DNA of 64,000 bases from Ischnura elegans. Taxonomy: Eukaryota > Arthropoda > Insecta > Odonata > Coenagrionidae. Shown here piece by piece: positions 23,601-37,500 of this stretch. The notes beneath the pieces were generated by a model that saw only the letters and a list, made by a program, of their open reading frames with translations, made no database searches and was not told the DNA's origin. The stretch covers positions 110,526,941-110,590,940 of the forward strand of contig NC_060246.1 of assembly GCF_921293095.1 (NCBI RefSeq). Reading direction: 5' to 3'. Position numbers and translations under genes: made by a program. The stretch's first letter is position 1. Each line of letters opens with the position of its first letter.

Positions 23601-26287
23601 ACGCGTTATATGGTCAATTCGGTCGATCCATAATCCTTGCTAATGTCATCAGTATAGTGTTTTAGGTCATTAATTACTAGGTTCTGTGCTTAAAATGACG
23701 ATTTTCAAGAATAAAATATCAAAAAACTTGAAACATCGACCTCGGTTACCGAGCCTCAGGGTCCCGCGGCGTGTAACTCAGCCTTGACTCGCGATCGAAG
23801 AATTGCTGTCATTTCCTTCGTCGCAGACTTTTTTCCAAGATTTCTGCTTAGAATTCTTGAGAAATCTTTACTTTACACCGTGATGTGAGTTTCCTGAGTT
23901 ATATATTTCGTGAACGAAAGATAATGTCTACTTTATGTCAAATTTCACGTGAAAAACGGGTCCGCCATTTTGCGTTGTAAAACCAGTCACATGAAAACCA
24001 AAATCTTCAAAATTCATGGAAATTATAGGAAAAACATCAATTCATAGGAATATTGCGTTTTTTATTCCATAAAAACCATGCCAACGCAACACCACCTGCT
24101 TAAATTCAAAGGTTTCTGAAGAAAAACGAGACCTCGCGTGTTTTTAAAAAGTTGGTCATGTTTGGGCCACTGTATCTCAGTAACGGATCGTATTGATGTA
24201 AAATGGCGCATACGTCTATAGTTGGTAATCATTTATAAGTATTTACGCCAAGTTTGAAGTCTCTATCTCAAAAACGTCATTTTGGACTTTTGGCCAGCTT
24301 TTTTCGATTTCAGCCCACTGTGCAGCGGTTCAATTTTATGAAGTCCTCAGAATTTTTTTTTTCGAAATTCATAGCCCAGGAAGAATTTTAGCCTCTGATC
24401 AAAAGGCGTGAGCTAGAAAAATATTATTCACTGAATGATTTAGCCAAAAGTACTCCGTTCTTATGCCAGTTTTCATTAACTTCACGAATTTTTTATCATA
24501 ATTTCAACTTGATAATACGAAATTCAGTCGCTGATACGATCGTATGCAATTTACATGTGATATTATCACGCAGGCTTAAGGAGGCATAAAATATGCCGCT
24601 GCTGTTATTTATCTTCTTGCAATTACTGAGCAGGTGTAGATATAGGATGTTAAGATAGGAGGCACCCAAAACCCCTGAGCATGTGGACGAGAACCGGTGC
24701 AGTTGACGAGGGGGTGAATTGACATGTTCGCTCAGAGCATTGTCGCGAGAGAGGGGTCCTGTGAAATCCGCCTTTGAATATCCACCCTCAGTGCGGTAAA
24801 ATGAGGACGACAACACCCGCTACAAGCATATTGTACATTGGAAAGGGGACCAGTGGGGGGACGAAGTTGGAATGAATTGTACGGGCTCGGGAAGGGTTGG
24901 ATGAATGGTGGGTGTTACTTGTCAGACATAGAGTTATGAGTTCATTTGTACTTATTCATTTTTCAAGGTGAACTTTTCTTAAAACTCATCAATACGAGCA
25001 TATGGATAATTTTGAATATAGAAGAGCCAATTATACATGTGCATGTGATGCGATATAATATCCTTGATTTTAGCTTCTTGAACCTAAGTACTATGATAAT
25101 GAAACCTAATTTTTCGGATTTTTATCATTGCTAAAATACTATCACTATTATAGCTTCTGGATACGGAAGGACCTCAGTGAAGAAGAGAGAGCCTAACCAG
25201 AAAAGATTATGAATCAGCGATTTTTAATTAAAATTTAATATTTTTCAGCCATTTTTTTAAATCGTGGAGCGGGTGAATTTTATGAACCAGTTCAAAATTA
25301 ATCTTTTATTCAAGAATTGAGATTCTAGCTCACTAAGCCTTTTAACTACCTACTTAATGTAATGGCAATTATTTTGGGTATTACTTTGAGGAGAGCTATC
25401 TTATTTAAAGCGTGTGTTTAGGATGGAAAATGGAGGGAATCCGACCAAAAAACTACACCTATTTGAGAAGAGTAGGTAAGTAGGGTTGAGTGCGAGGGGT
25501 AGTGATGGTATACCGTGTTGTGTGCCCTTGTCCCTACCTCTCCCCTTCCTCTCCCCATGGGGACAAGGAAAGGGTTGTCGTTTGAGCAGGGAGAAGTTCG
25601 GGGTATTGAAACACATGACTAGCACACACCCTTCGGTTATGCATCTGACGTAACTCGTGTGTTTGAGCGTGTTGAACAAGTAGTTGTCTGGAAACAAAGT
25701 GTCGCCTATATGCTTTTACTGAGGGAGGAAGTGGCCAGAGGTTATGTGCGGGGCATTCAGCACAGCCCTTCCCCGCCCACGCTATATCAGTTACGTCCCC
25801 ATCCACCAAACAGCCATTCTTTGTTATAAACCCTCTTGGGAGTTTTCCGTGACCCGCGAGTGCCGCGCTCCTGCTGCTGCGATATTTTTTTCAGCCACTA
25901 TACATCGCTCCAATACCTCTTTTTTGTGCTCACGGGCACAATGGAAGAGGCATGCGGCAGAAAGAGTTTTGGCCTGCCGGAGGATAGTTTTTTTTGTTTT
26001 CGTACCTCCCTCACCCCTGAACTACTCCGGAAGTAGTTAATTTTGGGATTTCCGAAGATATTGTAACGGGTGCCTCTCGTCGGGTTTGCAAATTCAGCCT
26101 ATTTCGACTAGATGCCCGTCCACCACGTAAGCACGCGGATAGCTAACAGTGGAGTGAATAATAACAAGAAAACAAATAAGATAATAAGCAACGGAAAAAA
26201 TTAAAGGTACTATCCAGGGTTTCTAATGACCTTGAAGAAAACGACACGTTTCAATAGTAGCTGTTACAAGCCAAGGTAAGATATTTA
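20690..26287. other. Non-coding stretch
   Basis: Holds AT-rich DNA, a GC-richer patch at 20870-21060, and a 3-copy 14-bp repeat at 22740. The region 23880-24340 reads like an old dispersed repeat, but I could not classify it. A 131-codon open frame at 23270-23665 has no recognisable domain. Confidence 0.45.
22740..22781. repeat. 14-bp short tandem repeat, three units
   Basis: Units GCTTCAGGCTATAG, GCTTCAGACTATAA and GCATCAGGCTTCAG follow each other. Confidence 0.8.
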
Positions 26288-26506
26288 TTTCTCCAACTAA
26301 TTTTGGATATTTGGCAGCACACAGAAAGAACAACAATTTTAAAATACATTCTCGCCTCATCGGCTAATATAGCAATCCTAATCACAAAATAATGTTTTCC
26401 CCCAACTATTTTAATATTTGGCAGCTCACAGAAAGAACGACAAATTTACAATACATTCTCGCCTCATCGAGGCCTATGGAAATCCCAACCACAACGTAAA
26501 GTTTGG
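26288..26506. repeat. 107-bp tandem duplication
   Basis: Two units (26288-26395 and 26396-26506) share ATATTTGGCAGC (26307 and 26414), CACAGAAAGAAC and AATACATTCTCGCCTCATCG. Confidence 0.85.
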
Positions 26507-26509
26507 CAT

Positions 26510-29500
26510 AAGGCGCACGTGGTCCCGAAGACCTGACATAAATGCACATGAATTGGAAACAGCAAGGAACACAAACCAAAATCAACGCTAAGAATTTAGA
26601 TCCCAATAACGGGCACGTAACAGAAAATCACGAAAAGCAAAATTGAACATTAGACATCATCAAAGCCCTTTAGCCACATACCTCAATCCCTCACTCACAC
26701 ACACACACACTGGTTTGAATTTTTAAGCACACTTGATGGAGAGATGTGGACTCCTGAAAGTTCGTAGGCCAAAGAGAGCTTTTTCGTGGCGAGCTCTTCT
26801 CTCTAGCATTTCCCTCACGGAGGGCAGCAGCAGCGTCGCACACTAGCAGACGCTTCATTCCGGTGGCACATACACCTGCGCGCGCCTCCTCGCCGGCGGG
26901 AATCCAAACTGGGCGCTCTGGTTAGTCTGCGCCATGCGTTAGCCTGACCTTCTCTCTTGCGGTGGTCAGCCGTCAGAAGAAGAAGGCGGGTATCGCCCAG
27001 ACCACGGCCAGGGGTAACCAGTCCCTTTGCCGCGGACCCGTGGATCGCCGATGTCCTGAGTGCTCACAAACCTCAAATACATGCACACAACTTTATAAAA
27101 AAAACAAAACACGCTTGATTATTGACGTACGTGGCTATCGGATTTGAGTTTATTCCTCCCAATTACAGAGGCAATGAACTTAGATAAAAAAAATACGAAA
27201 TCTAAAGAAAATAATTTGTGGCTGAGATAACAAAAAAAATAATTTTTTTTTTCTTTGGAGCAAAATAGATACAATATATTCACACATTCCAAAATAATAA
27301 CAGAGTGCATTAGTATTTACAAAAAAAACTTAAAATTCCTCTAATTGCTTTACAATCAACATAAGGCAATAGAAACAAAATAAATATAGCTTTTAATCCT
27401 TACACCTCCCACCTGCTCCTTTGCCTCCGAACTTTCGGGATTCATTCTCCAACTTTTGAGGGCTACAATATCCAAGACCGGTGATTAAACCACTGAGTTA
27501 TATTGCTGCGTTTTCATTTCCTTTAGCCAGCTCTGTTCAGAGGAAATAAAATTCATCAGATCATCTTCGATCATATGAATAGTTATATGGATACCATTAA
27601 TGGTGTATTTTATACACTTATAAAACAACGATCCTTCGATTAATGTTAGCATACCACTTAAGTTTTGTTCACAGCTCCTTTTTTATCCTTCATTAATTCA
27701 GTATACTTATTTCCTCCTCATTGAAGAAGATAATACGATTTTTGGGATAGCAGTTGAACAACTTTCCTCCAATTTGAATTGGTGCAAAGTTATTCGAGGA
27801 ACCTGAATAGCGTATTATCTGCGCAGTGGCCCGGAAACAAATTTAACTCCCAGCACTAAGAATATTTTTCTCAAGGCAATTAAAGCGGGTGGAAGTGGAA
27901 GGCCTTCCTTATTTTATAACTGAGGTAAACTAATCTCGTAAATAGCTATTATGTATACTCCTGCATCGCAGATTGAAACGGTTCTGCGATTGCAAATAGA
28001 ATAAAGCACGTGTGATTTGGTGTACAGAGGACAAGACCGTCTACCAATACATGGATGCTATCCAGATTGGTATCAATCGTAACCATGATGTTGCTTCATC
28101 ATTTTTAAGCGGAAATAAGCATATTCTTCAATGGGTGAAGCAATCATTTTTTATCCTTTATTTCCAAATCATCGTCATTATGGAGAAAATATTGTATGTC
28201 TACCTATGCAAAGACATGAAATCAGGCTCATAAAAATTTCAAAAATGATTAAACAAGAAGAGGCGCTACTTCGGATAATGGATTACCTAGAACTTAAACT
28301 TTTCCCTCTAACAATAAGTCCATTCCATAAGGTTCTGAGGCATAACACTTTTTCAGTGACAATTCAAATCTACCGAAGGTATTACCAAGAGTTTTCCTCA
28401 TGGTATAGGTATATATACTAATGGAGATTCTACCCACTCAAGTAATAAAAATCGAATCAATACCTCTATTGGTACCTAGGGTATGCGTAAAAGCTTTTCA
28501 TTCCAAATTTATGCCGAATCGGTTTGTGCTGTTTTTGAATTCAAGACTTAATTTTTCTAGCTCAAAATAAAATTATTGACGCGGCCTTTGAGTATGAAAT
28601 ACCTTTTAATAGAATTGCATTTAAATGTAACTTTGTTTCATTAGGATAGAGTGCTTTATTTTTACTTTCTAAACTTTGGTCTACCCATTTATTTATTTGC
28701 CTCCGAACTTGGGCCCATATATATCTGCTTTGGGTGGTTACGCCGATCCCTGTTGCCTTGACCACAGACTAAGCAAAGCACGACCTTTCGGAATGGCTTA
28801 CAATGGCAATCCTCAGCTGGATAAAGCTGGAGCTTATTCTCAGATTACACTACGGTTTCGACATGCCCCACATGACAGGAAAGGGGTATTTTCCCTTTAA
28901 AAGTTGTTTAAAACGTCGTATCAAGCACGAATTTTAGGATGAAGAGGGTGGAGAGCGACACTGTATAGCAAGCTGGCAGGGTTGCCAGGGGGTGGGTGCT
29001 CCAATTAATGTATTATTCATAAGGGGATGTTTATTCCACTCCCCGAATACCTCGTCGCCCGGTTAAAACGCGAAGGGGATGAAATGGTCCTCACTCAATC
29101 AGAGTTCGTTGCACGAGATGAGGAGTCCTGGCTGCCGATACTTGCAATTCGTTCGCTGAGAGAAATGAGCGATATGTGCGCACGGAAGGGCACACAATTT
29201 CCATTCCGCTAAAGATGTGTAGGCGGATAGAGTAGTTAACCGAAATTAGGAGAAAACTTGTGTAGTACTACGGATTATATTTGCATGTATAATCTTCAGC
29301 TTGCCATTAAAATTTAGCAAACTATAATACCATACCAACTTTTTAAATGTTGTAAACTGTTACAATTGATACATATTGATTTCAAATTGAAACTTATTTC
29401 TTACACTTGTTTTCACAATGTATTTGTTGTATCTTTGTAGATTTCCGCCCGTGTACTAAATACCGAGATTCGAGGACATAAAAAACGAAATAAAAACCAA

Positions 29501-32176
29501 GGATAAAATAGCAATTGGTTCTTGAGGCTAATTATCTAGACCTATGTGGCAAATTGAACGAACAATAAGTTGATTTAAAAGGCTTCTCATCAGTATTTGG
29601 AGAAAAATACGGATAATGATCTGGAAAATCGATTACAATTGAGTATAGTTTTATGCACTTTTTTACCATTATTACCGTAGACACGAAATAATTCCCAGGT
29701 AATCGGTAATTTGATTGATTTCCCGCTGATATTGTACTTACTACTTCTGTGTAAGTGGAATAAATCTTAACTCAAGATATTTCAATACAACCACCACTTT
29801 TTCCTTGCCTGCGGACAAGAAGCGCTTCCTACTTTTATTGCGTATCATTATCTTCTCGTTTGGCTTAACTAACAATCATCTCCACCACCGTCTTCCCGAG
29901 GCAGCCCGCACACACGACCGAAATCTTTCCTCTTTCTGGAGAACCACAGGCAGGCATCCAAACGCCGACTCCTGGTTCCTTTGCTTTCATAACCTCTTCC
30001 TCCTCCTTACATGCATTCTGAGGCTCTGATATTTCACAAGTAGCATAATCAAGAAAAACTCCGGTAAAGGAAAGACTGGTTCTCTCTTTATAAGAGCGAA
30101 TGAACTCTCGAGTGAACAACACGCGTTGAATACCGGCGAGCAGGCCATCAATTTACATCCTACTGTTATGAATCCATTGCTCGATTTTATAAATATCGTT
30201 ATCGTCATATTGAAGCAAGTTTTTAAATAATCCTATTTATCTTCCCTCTTTCTCTTCTAAAAATCGTTCTGCCGTCATTATCCTCAATAAGGCAACCTGA
30301 TACGTGAAACTCATACTATTAGTTACTACTTGAAAATATCTAATGATATTTCAGAAAATCAGAAACTGTGTTGTACATGATAGCTATTAAAACACAAAGA
30401 GAAACAAATCGGTATTAAAAATTATTTTCTAGCGTTATCTCTTGATGGAGGTTAACATTTTTATGAGGGAAGAATATTTCTTGAACTATAAATGAAACTT
30501 GTCCTCCTCTGCAGATCCACTCGACACCGTCGCTCTGTAAGCACTAATGTGAATGCATCGGCAGAGGATTAGGGCAACATTTCCTTGTTATGAGAGCCCC
30601 TGCGCTGCACCCGAAATAGAGATCTCCACTCCAGGCAACTGTCTCTCTCTCAATCCTTTATCTTTATTTTTATTCTCTCTCTAGCGCCCTCTCTCGACGT
30701 GCACATCCTTCTCTGCGGACTCACAGTGACCTCCATTTCTGTCCATTCCACTCCTCTCAAACGCCTCCCCAGTGACGCAGTCCCCGTGGCCAAATTCACC
30801 TCCCAATCCAATCCCATGCCATTCGGTCGCCCGTGAACGTCATTCGGCTTCTTGCATTTCCTCTCTTCTCATTCCTCCACCATGCGCAGCGTTCATCTAT
30901 TTTCCTTTTTCCTTAGGTCTATAAAAATGATCTTTGTCAGGATAATAGAAATCAACGAGCAGGCATATCAGGGTGATTTGGGTCAAAGAGAGTATGATTT
31001 ATTTCGAAATCACGGGTTTTTGCGACGCGAATAAGACGGGCGTGTATAATAAGGGATCTCCACCATTAAAAGTCCGCTTTTTTTCAAAAAGTAGCAAATA
31101 ATTGTAAGAAAACGATCGAGAATTCTCGTTTTAAATGTATGTATTATTTTCGATACAAGCAATACCATATGCGCAGCAAATAGTTTGAAGAAAAGGAATG
31201 TGACATAATATTATCGAAGACTATTTTTATTGAAATTGGTTTACAATTAGTCCTCAAGTTGATGATCATCATCACCCGTAAAAGAGTGCACTCGATCGGG
31301 ATAAATCTTTGGGCTATGATTGGCTCGGACAAAGTTTACTTTGTATCTTCGCGTCGATTTCCTATTTGAATTATTTTGGTCAAAAGTGAAAAAATTAGTT
31401 TATTCAAAATAACTGAACTATGAAAGTAAATCCTATACCATCGTCACGCAGTATCTATGCAGGAATATCGTCACTTTATATTGCAATCATTTTATGAATT
31501 TGCAATCAATCGGTTTTGACCATGGCTTGCCGATCCCTGTGGTAGAGTGTGCGCAAATTTTGAAGAGAAAATATACCACCTGTTGGGGATAAGTAAAAAA
31601 TAAAAATAATATTCCATTAAACGTGATTTTGATATAGGAATCAATGAGGCGCGGAGTTGAGGGACACCAAATGAGGAGAATTTGGCGCTGCAAGCCTTGG
31701 AACGCGCCAGCTGCAAACTCCTTTTATCTTTCCTCTCTAGGCGCATCACCCGTTCCCTGAAGAGCCTCATCTCTCCCCATCAATTCACCGTCTCCTCCCC
31801 GCGCACGGACGGCTCTTCATCTGGGTCAAAGGATTGCGATCCCGCCGAGCAGACCTTTTAGCCTGTGCTCCGGTCATCGAGTTAATCCGGATCATCGTCA
31901 ATTCTCGGAGTACCAAACAAATTCCATTCATTAATCGCTCTCACAGATTTTTTTTCTTACCATAACAGGCTCTTAAGCACTTTATTCAACATACCTGCCC
32001 CGCTCTCGCAGTCAGTCGCTTGAGAATGAATGCATTAAGTTCTTATAAATATTGTACAGGATTTGGTAGTACTTAAGAAAGCTTTTCTAGCCAGCTCATA
32101 AAAGTATTTGAATGGTATCTTCGATGCCTACGAGAAGGTTTAGTCAGCTCGGTTCGATATGAGGACGACATCTTTG
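26510..32176. other. Non-coding stretch with CpG-rich patches
   Basis: GC- and CpG-rich patches at 26800-27060 and 30500-30850 could be regulatory or exonic, but I find no codon pattern or splice pair to support that. The rest is AT-rich. Confidence 0.4.
26696..26710. repeat. (CA)n microsatellite
   Basis: A pure CA run of about 15 bp. Confidence 0.9.
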
Positions 32177-32871
32177 CAAGTTGAGCGGAAATGCAGAAAA
32201 CAGGGTATCTCATAATGTAGCTCAGGCTGTAAATATTTTATAACCTATTTCCAGGACGTCGGAGAGATATTTTCCATCGTCTTTTTTTCCAGTCCTTAAG
32301 CGTATGAGTATATTTTTGAGAGAGTCTACACATACATTCTCGTATAAAACAATTACCAAACGAAGCCGACAAAAAGTCAATGATTTCGCCCATCATCATC
32401 AATAGCTTCAAAAATGTTGACGCTATTGTTCGTCACTTCTAATAACTTTGCCTTTTGTCATTGTCCCTTAAGTATGAAAATTCTTTGATCAATAATTACG
32501 CAGAAATATTTTAGTTTTAACGTGATAATAATCGGGTGAATTAACGACCGCTTTATTGTTTATAGACTATATTTCCACAGCTAAAATGTATTTCAAATAA
32601 ATGGTCACGTCATTGTAGTATTAAAACAAAATTTTGCTACTTATCACGATTTTATATTTAACTTTAACTTTTTAGAGCAATTCATGAGAATTTCGAGTTT
32701 TGTGGGCTGTTCACACTAGTCAAAATTGGCAGAAACTGCAGAAGTAAATTTACTTGTCATGCTTTTGCCTAAGGAAGTTAAGCGAAAATGCAACTTACAA
32801 GGTATCTCATAATGTAACACAGCTCTGGCTGTAAATATTTTATAACCTATTTCCAGGACATGTGAGAGATA
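32177..32871. repeat. Direct repeats of about 95 bp, 599 bp apart
   Basis: Copies at 32177-32272 and 32776-32871 share GGTATCTCATAATGTA, GGCTGTAAATATTTTATAAC and CTATTTCCAGGAC. Similarity to each other is high compared with the flanks. They may be short terminal repeats or a tandem segment. No coding sequence lies between them. Confidence 0.75.
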
Positions 32872-33082
32872 TCTATCTAATTTTGTTACTAATTGTAAAT
32901 ATGGTGTGGAGTTCCAACGGAAGTGATTCATGCTTAAGATATATTAGAGAGATTTTTGAGTAAAACTTCCATCAACGACACAGTGGTTTGATTGATTTCA
33001 TGCATTTTGAACGCATTCCTGCCTAAATATATTTTTCTGAATTTCATAGAAGGAATTAAGGAAAAGCGATGGCAAGCTGCAA

Positions 33083-33177
33083 AATTATTTATTGATGCGA
33101 CCGGTTTCATTAAGAATTATCATCATCAGTCCAAGTATCAACATTTGTATCGAAATTGGTCGCATCAATAAATAATT
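33083..33177 (-). mobile_element. Penelope-like inverted terminal structure with hammerhead-like boxes
   Basis: The 26-bp arms 33083-33108 and 33152-33177 pair at 24 of 26 positions and enclose a 43-bp spacer. On the minus strand the interval contains CTGATGA (33123-33129), a 14-nt spacer, and GAAACCGGTC (33099-33108), that is, the conserved boxes of a hammerhead ribozyme with a minimal ACCGGU helix III followed by C. The helix II spacer pairs only weakly. GAAACCGGTCGCA is a motif I associate with Penelope-like terminal repeats. No coding portion is adjacent. Confidence 0.45.
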
Positions 33178-34570
33178 GTGGAACTGAATCTGCCTTTGCC
33201 TTTCCTTTATGCACTGCCATGACTCATTCATTCCATTACGTCTCACCTGACATTGATGTATTTGATGTACTGATGTATTTGCAAAATTCATTTTGAAGAA
33301 AATGCACGTAGCTTAGACACGGCGATGTTTTCGCCGTCTCTAGTTTTTCTTCGCATGTTTTCTGTTCGTTAGGGACGCGGTGACGAAAAATGAAAGCAAT
33401 TCCATATCGGAGCAAGTGAGAGAGGAGAATTGTGAGCTTGGGGTGGAAAGGGGCGGAGGGGAGACTTGAGGGCGGGAGGGATGAGAGGGGTTATATAGTG
33501 TGGTTGGACCACGTCTAACAGCACTGTGGGCATAAGAGAGAAGGGTAAGTGGAGGCCGGAAGAATTATGAGAGTTGAAAAAGAAATGGTCAGGAGCGAGG
33601 GTGTTTTCAGGGGTGGAAAAAATCGGGGGCAGCATGTGGCGGTATTTCGGAAAGAAAAAAATGATGGATTTATTTGGTGGTGATGGTGGAGGGTAGATGT
33701 TGCACCTATATGACCCCTGGTGGTGTTCGTGATGAAAATACCATCGACCTGATCTACTTTCTAGACCGGCTCCGTCCTCTTAAGGGGCTATTAATCCTCT
33801 TACGTGGGTACGGGGGTAAGACGGGTACTTCCCTCTCAAAGTAAGCGTAAACGGAATAAATCGGCCAAATAAAAAATGGGGTATGAACGATGGCAATAAA
33901 ATAGGAAACGGCATTCCACATGCTCCCAAGCCTCGTTCGCAAAGTGAGCTGCGCACTCTAGGGCTTCAGAGCGAACAAGGAAAAGCATTTCGCGGGCGTG
34001 CATTGGTATCAATCCTCCTCAATACAAGAGTCTCCGCTCCACATCGATAAGTAGCTCCCTCTTCCCTTGCAAGTACCTCCAACTTTTGTAGAGCTATCTC
34101 CCGTCTCTACGCTGCTTACTCGGCGTTTTTATGGCGTTTCATCAGGCAAAGTCTTTCTGAGAATAGGTATTATTTTCTTTATAATAGGTTGAATTATGCA
34201 ATACTCATAGTTTTCACATTGAAGGCATACGTTCAGCTATCAATTTGGCGCAAGGGGGGTAAATAATCCCACTATTTTCTGAACAGGCATATATTTTTGT
34301 CTATATTAATATTTTCACATTTAGAAAATCGTCCTAGTTTTGTCACTGGAGGTACAATAGTGTTAGGAGGTGTATGCGTAATAATAAACACCTCGGCAAA
34401 AATAAGGAAGGAATTCATTTCATGAGATTCTGAGAAATATGCATCCACCTATTTTATGATTTTCAAATTCTTAAGCCATACAATATAAAATAATTTAGTT
34501 ATAGTTGCAAGTGTTGAACGGTGATTCTTACGGAAAATAATATTTTTGATTTCCTGTAGTGCGCGAGTCA

Positions 34571-34588
34571 TTTTTTTTTTTTTTTTTT
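34571..34588. repeat. T18 homopolymer
   Basis: Eighteen consecutive T. Possibly the A-tail of a minus-strand retroposed sequence, but no element body was recognised beside it. Confidence 0.9.
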
Positions 34589-37500
34589 GTTTGCCACGGA
34601 TTACATTTCAAAGATCAAATTTTATTTTCTCTGCTATCAGTTAGCTATATAACTCTCCCTTACTCACGTCACACATAAAAGAAAACATTGAAAACTATGT
34701 TTACGTTTTGCTGATTGGTTATTTGGCATTTTAAAATTTTGTATTTAATCGTTTTATTTATTTTGTAAATTTTAGCAGCAACGGAAAAGTTTTGAAAATA
34801 TAGTGGCTTGAAAATTTTCAAATTTCTATGCACAAATGAAATTTAATCTTATATTTTTGCTTTTCTTTGACTTCAGTCAAGTTAATACAAATCAAAATGT
34901 TCAGATGTTGATAAGTGATGACCCAATGTGCTATCAGAACACAAAAATGATGAGAGATGACTTAAGCGCGAAGGAAATTCCGTTTTTATGTAATCGATAA
35001 AGCTGCGGAATTGATGGACATGGACGAAATAGAAATGATAAAAAAAATTTTTAATTAAAGTAAAATGTCAAAATGTCATTTAAACTCCACATCTCACTGA
35101 ATTGGAAATGGTGGTACTGTTATTTAAAATGAAAATTATGATAGGTATTGTTGCTTCCATGAGTCGTTCGAATGGAGGCATATAAATCATTTTTTTGTAA
35201 ATTATTTCATTTTGTTATTCTTTTATCACGTATTTTTGGACAGGATTTATTCTAAAAACATGATTTTTGTGACCAAGGATTACAACGTTCAATGAAATTG
35301 ACATCATTTAGGCATAAGACGGATTGCATTCAAAAGTCATCTTTATACTTAGTTTTTGAAACATCTCTCCTGTGGCAGACATAATGATTTACATGATAAT
35401 GATAGCATTTGGCGTTGAAACCCATATCATATGCTAAATAACACCTTATGAGCCAACTTAACGTTGGTTTTGGATGTATCTATGTATAAAACCCTTAAGG
35501 AACATAGTGTTTTTTGGTGTGTCTAATTATTCCACTGACTACGCTTAGGATTTCACCTCAACACTATGTTCTCGCAAATTTTTCTGAACTCTTCAAATTC
35601 TTGAGCACCTAAGTTTATCATCCAAAAAGGTTCCAGTCAGCCCTAACAACGAGCATACTCGCGAGCACCGCGTAGGGCCTTCTGTGAACCGGATATTTAC
35701 TGCACTCGAAGAAAAATTGCCATCCCGTCTCTTAATGCCCATTCGTATCTCGTATTGCAAACCTAATTACTTCGCTCCTTGTTTCACAAATCTTTCCTCA
35801 TGAAACTCCTCGTTTCCCTTTGTTCTCCTCCTATTGTTTCCTCCCTTTCCTTCTCTCCTTTGCTGTACATAATCCACTAGTGACACAAATTCACCAATTT
35901 TCTCTCCCGCGCTCATTTGCCATGCCTTATCATCTGAAGGGAGCTCTCTCGTATGTGCTACCTGATTTTTCATCCTCTCTACCACCACCACTCTTGCCAT
36001 ATCCGGGTTGCAAAGTGCTGCTTTCCCCGTTCCTCTGTTAATTTTTCATTCACCCTCACCTTATGCTCCATCATTACTCTGAAGTATTTACTTTAATTCT
36101 TTCCGTATTTCCGGCAATACATTCATTTAAGTTTTATTTTTTACTGCAATGGTCTGAGACCGATTTTCTTGTGTTAACAGTCACAATTTTCTGTGTGTGT
36201 AAGTTAGCTGGATTACATTAAAGTAAATATTTTAACTATCTTCTTATTTTTATATTAAGAACCACAACATGCATCCCTTAGTGAGTAATTTCACGCAAAA
36301 ATGTTCGTCTTACCTCAAGAGAATATTAAGCTTTATAACCTTATTTTAAATCTGCTCTGCAAAGCGTTAAGTATTTTATCTAGCTAAAATTTCCTTATTT
36401 TTTCGTGATTCCCTCTCTCACGAGGTTTAATCAAAATGATTCCTTTTAGTAAGCTTTTCAATATTATTTTGTGTGTGCAATTAACTCTAATCTCAACAAC
36501 CTTTACTCTTCCCTTCCGTATTCAATGCAAGGCGGTACCACAAATTTTATGAAATGGCCAGAATTTTCAAGTGACAATTTTGAACTATTTAGTTAGCATT
36601 GTTGAAGTATATGATTTTATTTTTTAATTTTATTCTCAAACCACCGGATACAGCTCTTATTGGCCATTTTATACCGGGGTATTCAGCAAATTTAGCAAGT
36701 AAACGTACACGAACAACCGTGATGAAAATCATTGTGGATAATTTTAAGCGGAAAATATAAGAGCTTTAAAAAGGTTGTTAGATTCAATGGGAATTTTAAA
36801 ACGAGTATAAAGATGTTTTGGGGCATTCTTTATAAAAACGCACCGGCTGCGTTTACGTGATTCATCCTGTTTCCCGTTCACCCAAACAACATAACTGATC
36901 GCGGAACAGCTTATCCAATGGCAAGAGTCAATCCCTGTCGGTGGCAGACCTTGCGTGACTAATCCCCGAGGAATGTTCCACGCCGAAATTTGCGATGCAA
37001 TGGACCGCGATCGGACGCGAAGTGAAGGGGAAGCGCTGCTCTATATCGAGTGGATAAAACGAACAATGGAATGAATCATTCCGCACCGCCCTGTCACGTG
37101 CCCACCACACTCGGCAGCGCACGGAATCCTAATTCGCGGACTTCCCACTTTCGCCAATGGTCCGCAATCCACCAAACGTCCGTCAAAATCCCAGCGCTTC
37201 CGCCATCCCTCGCTCTTCCTTTTCCGGGACGAAAACCCCGGTTCAGCCACCGACGAGAATGGTTTAGGGGCCCGTCGCCACAACACATCCGCGAATGATC
37301 CCGGTTACTATGCGTAAGGAGCCAATTTCGCCTCTCCCACCCCCATACTCTTCCTTTGTCCTTTGTCCCGTATTTCTGCGCACGTGGCACCAGAATACAG
37401 TCTACCCAAAACGCACCCTTCCGTCACACCCATCACTCTCTTCATCCCCTCATGTATCTCTGGTCTCCACTCTCCCCTAGTGCCGAGTACCATTCCACCG

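Noticed and set aside
23270..23665. 131-codon open frame
   Set aside because: No recognisable domain, no splice context and no repeat support. A frame of this size can occur by chance in 64 kb.
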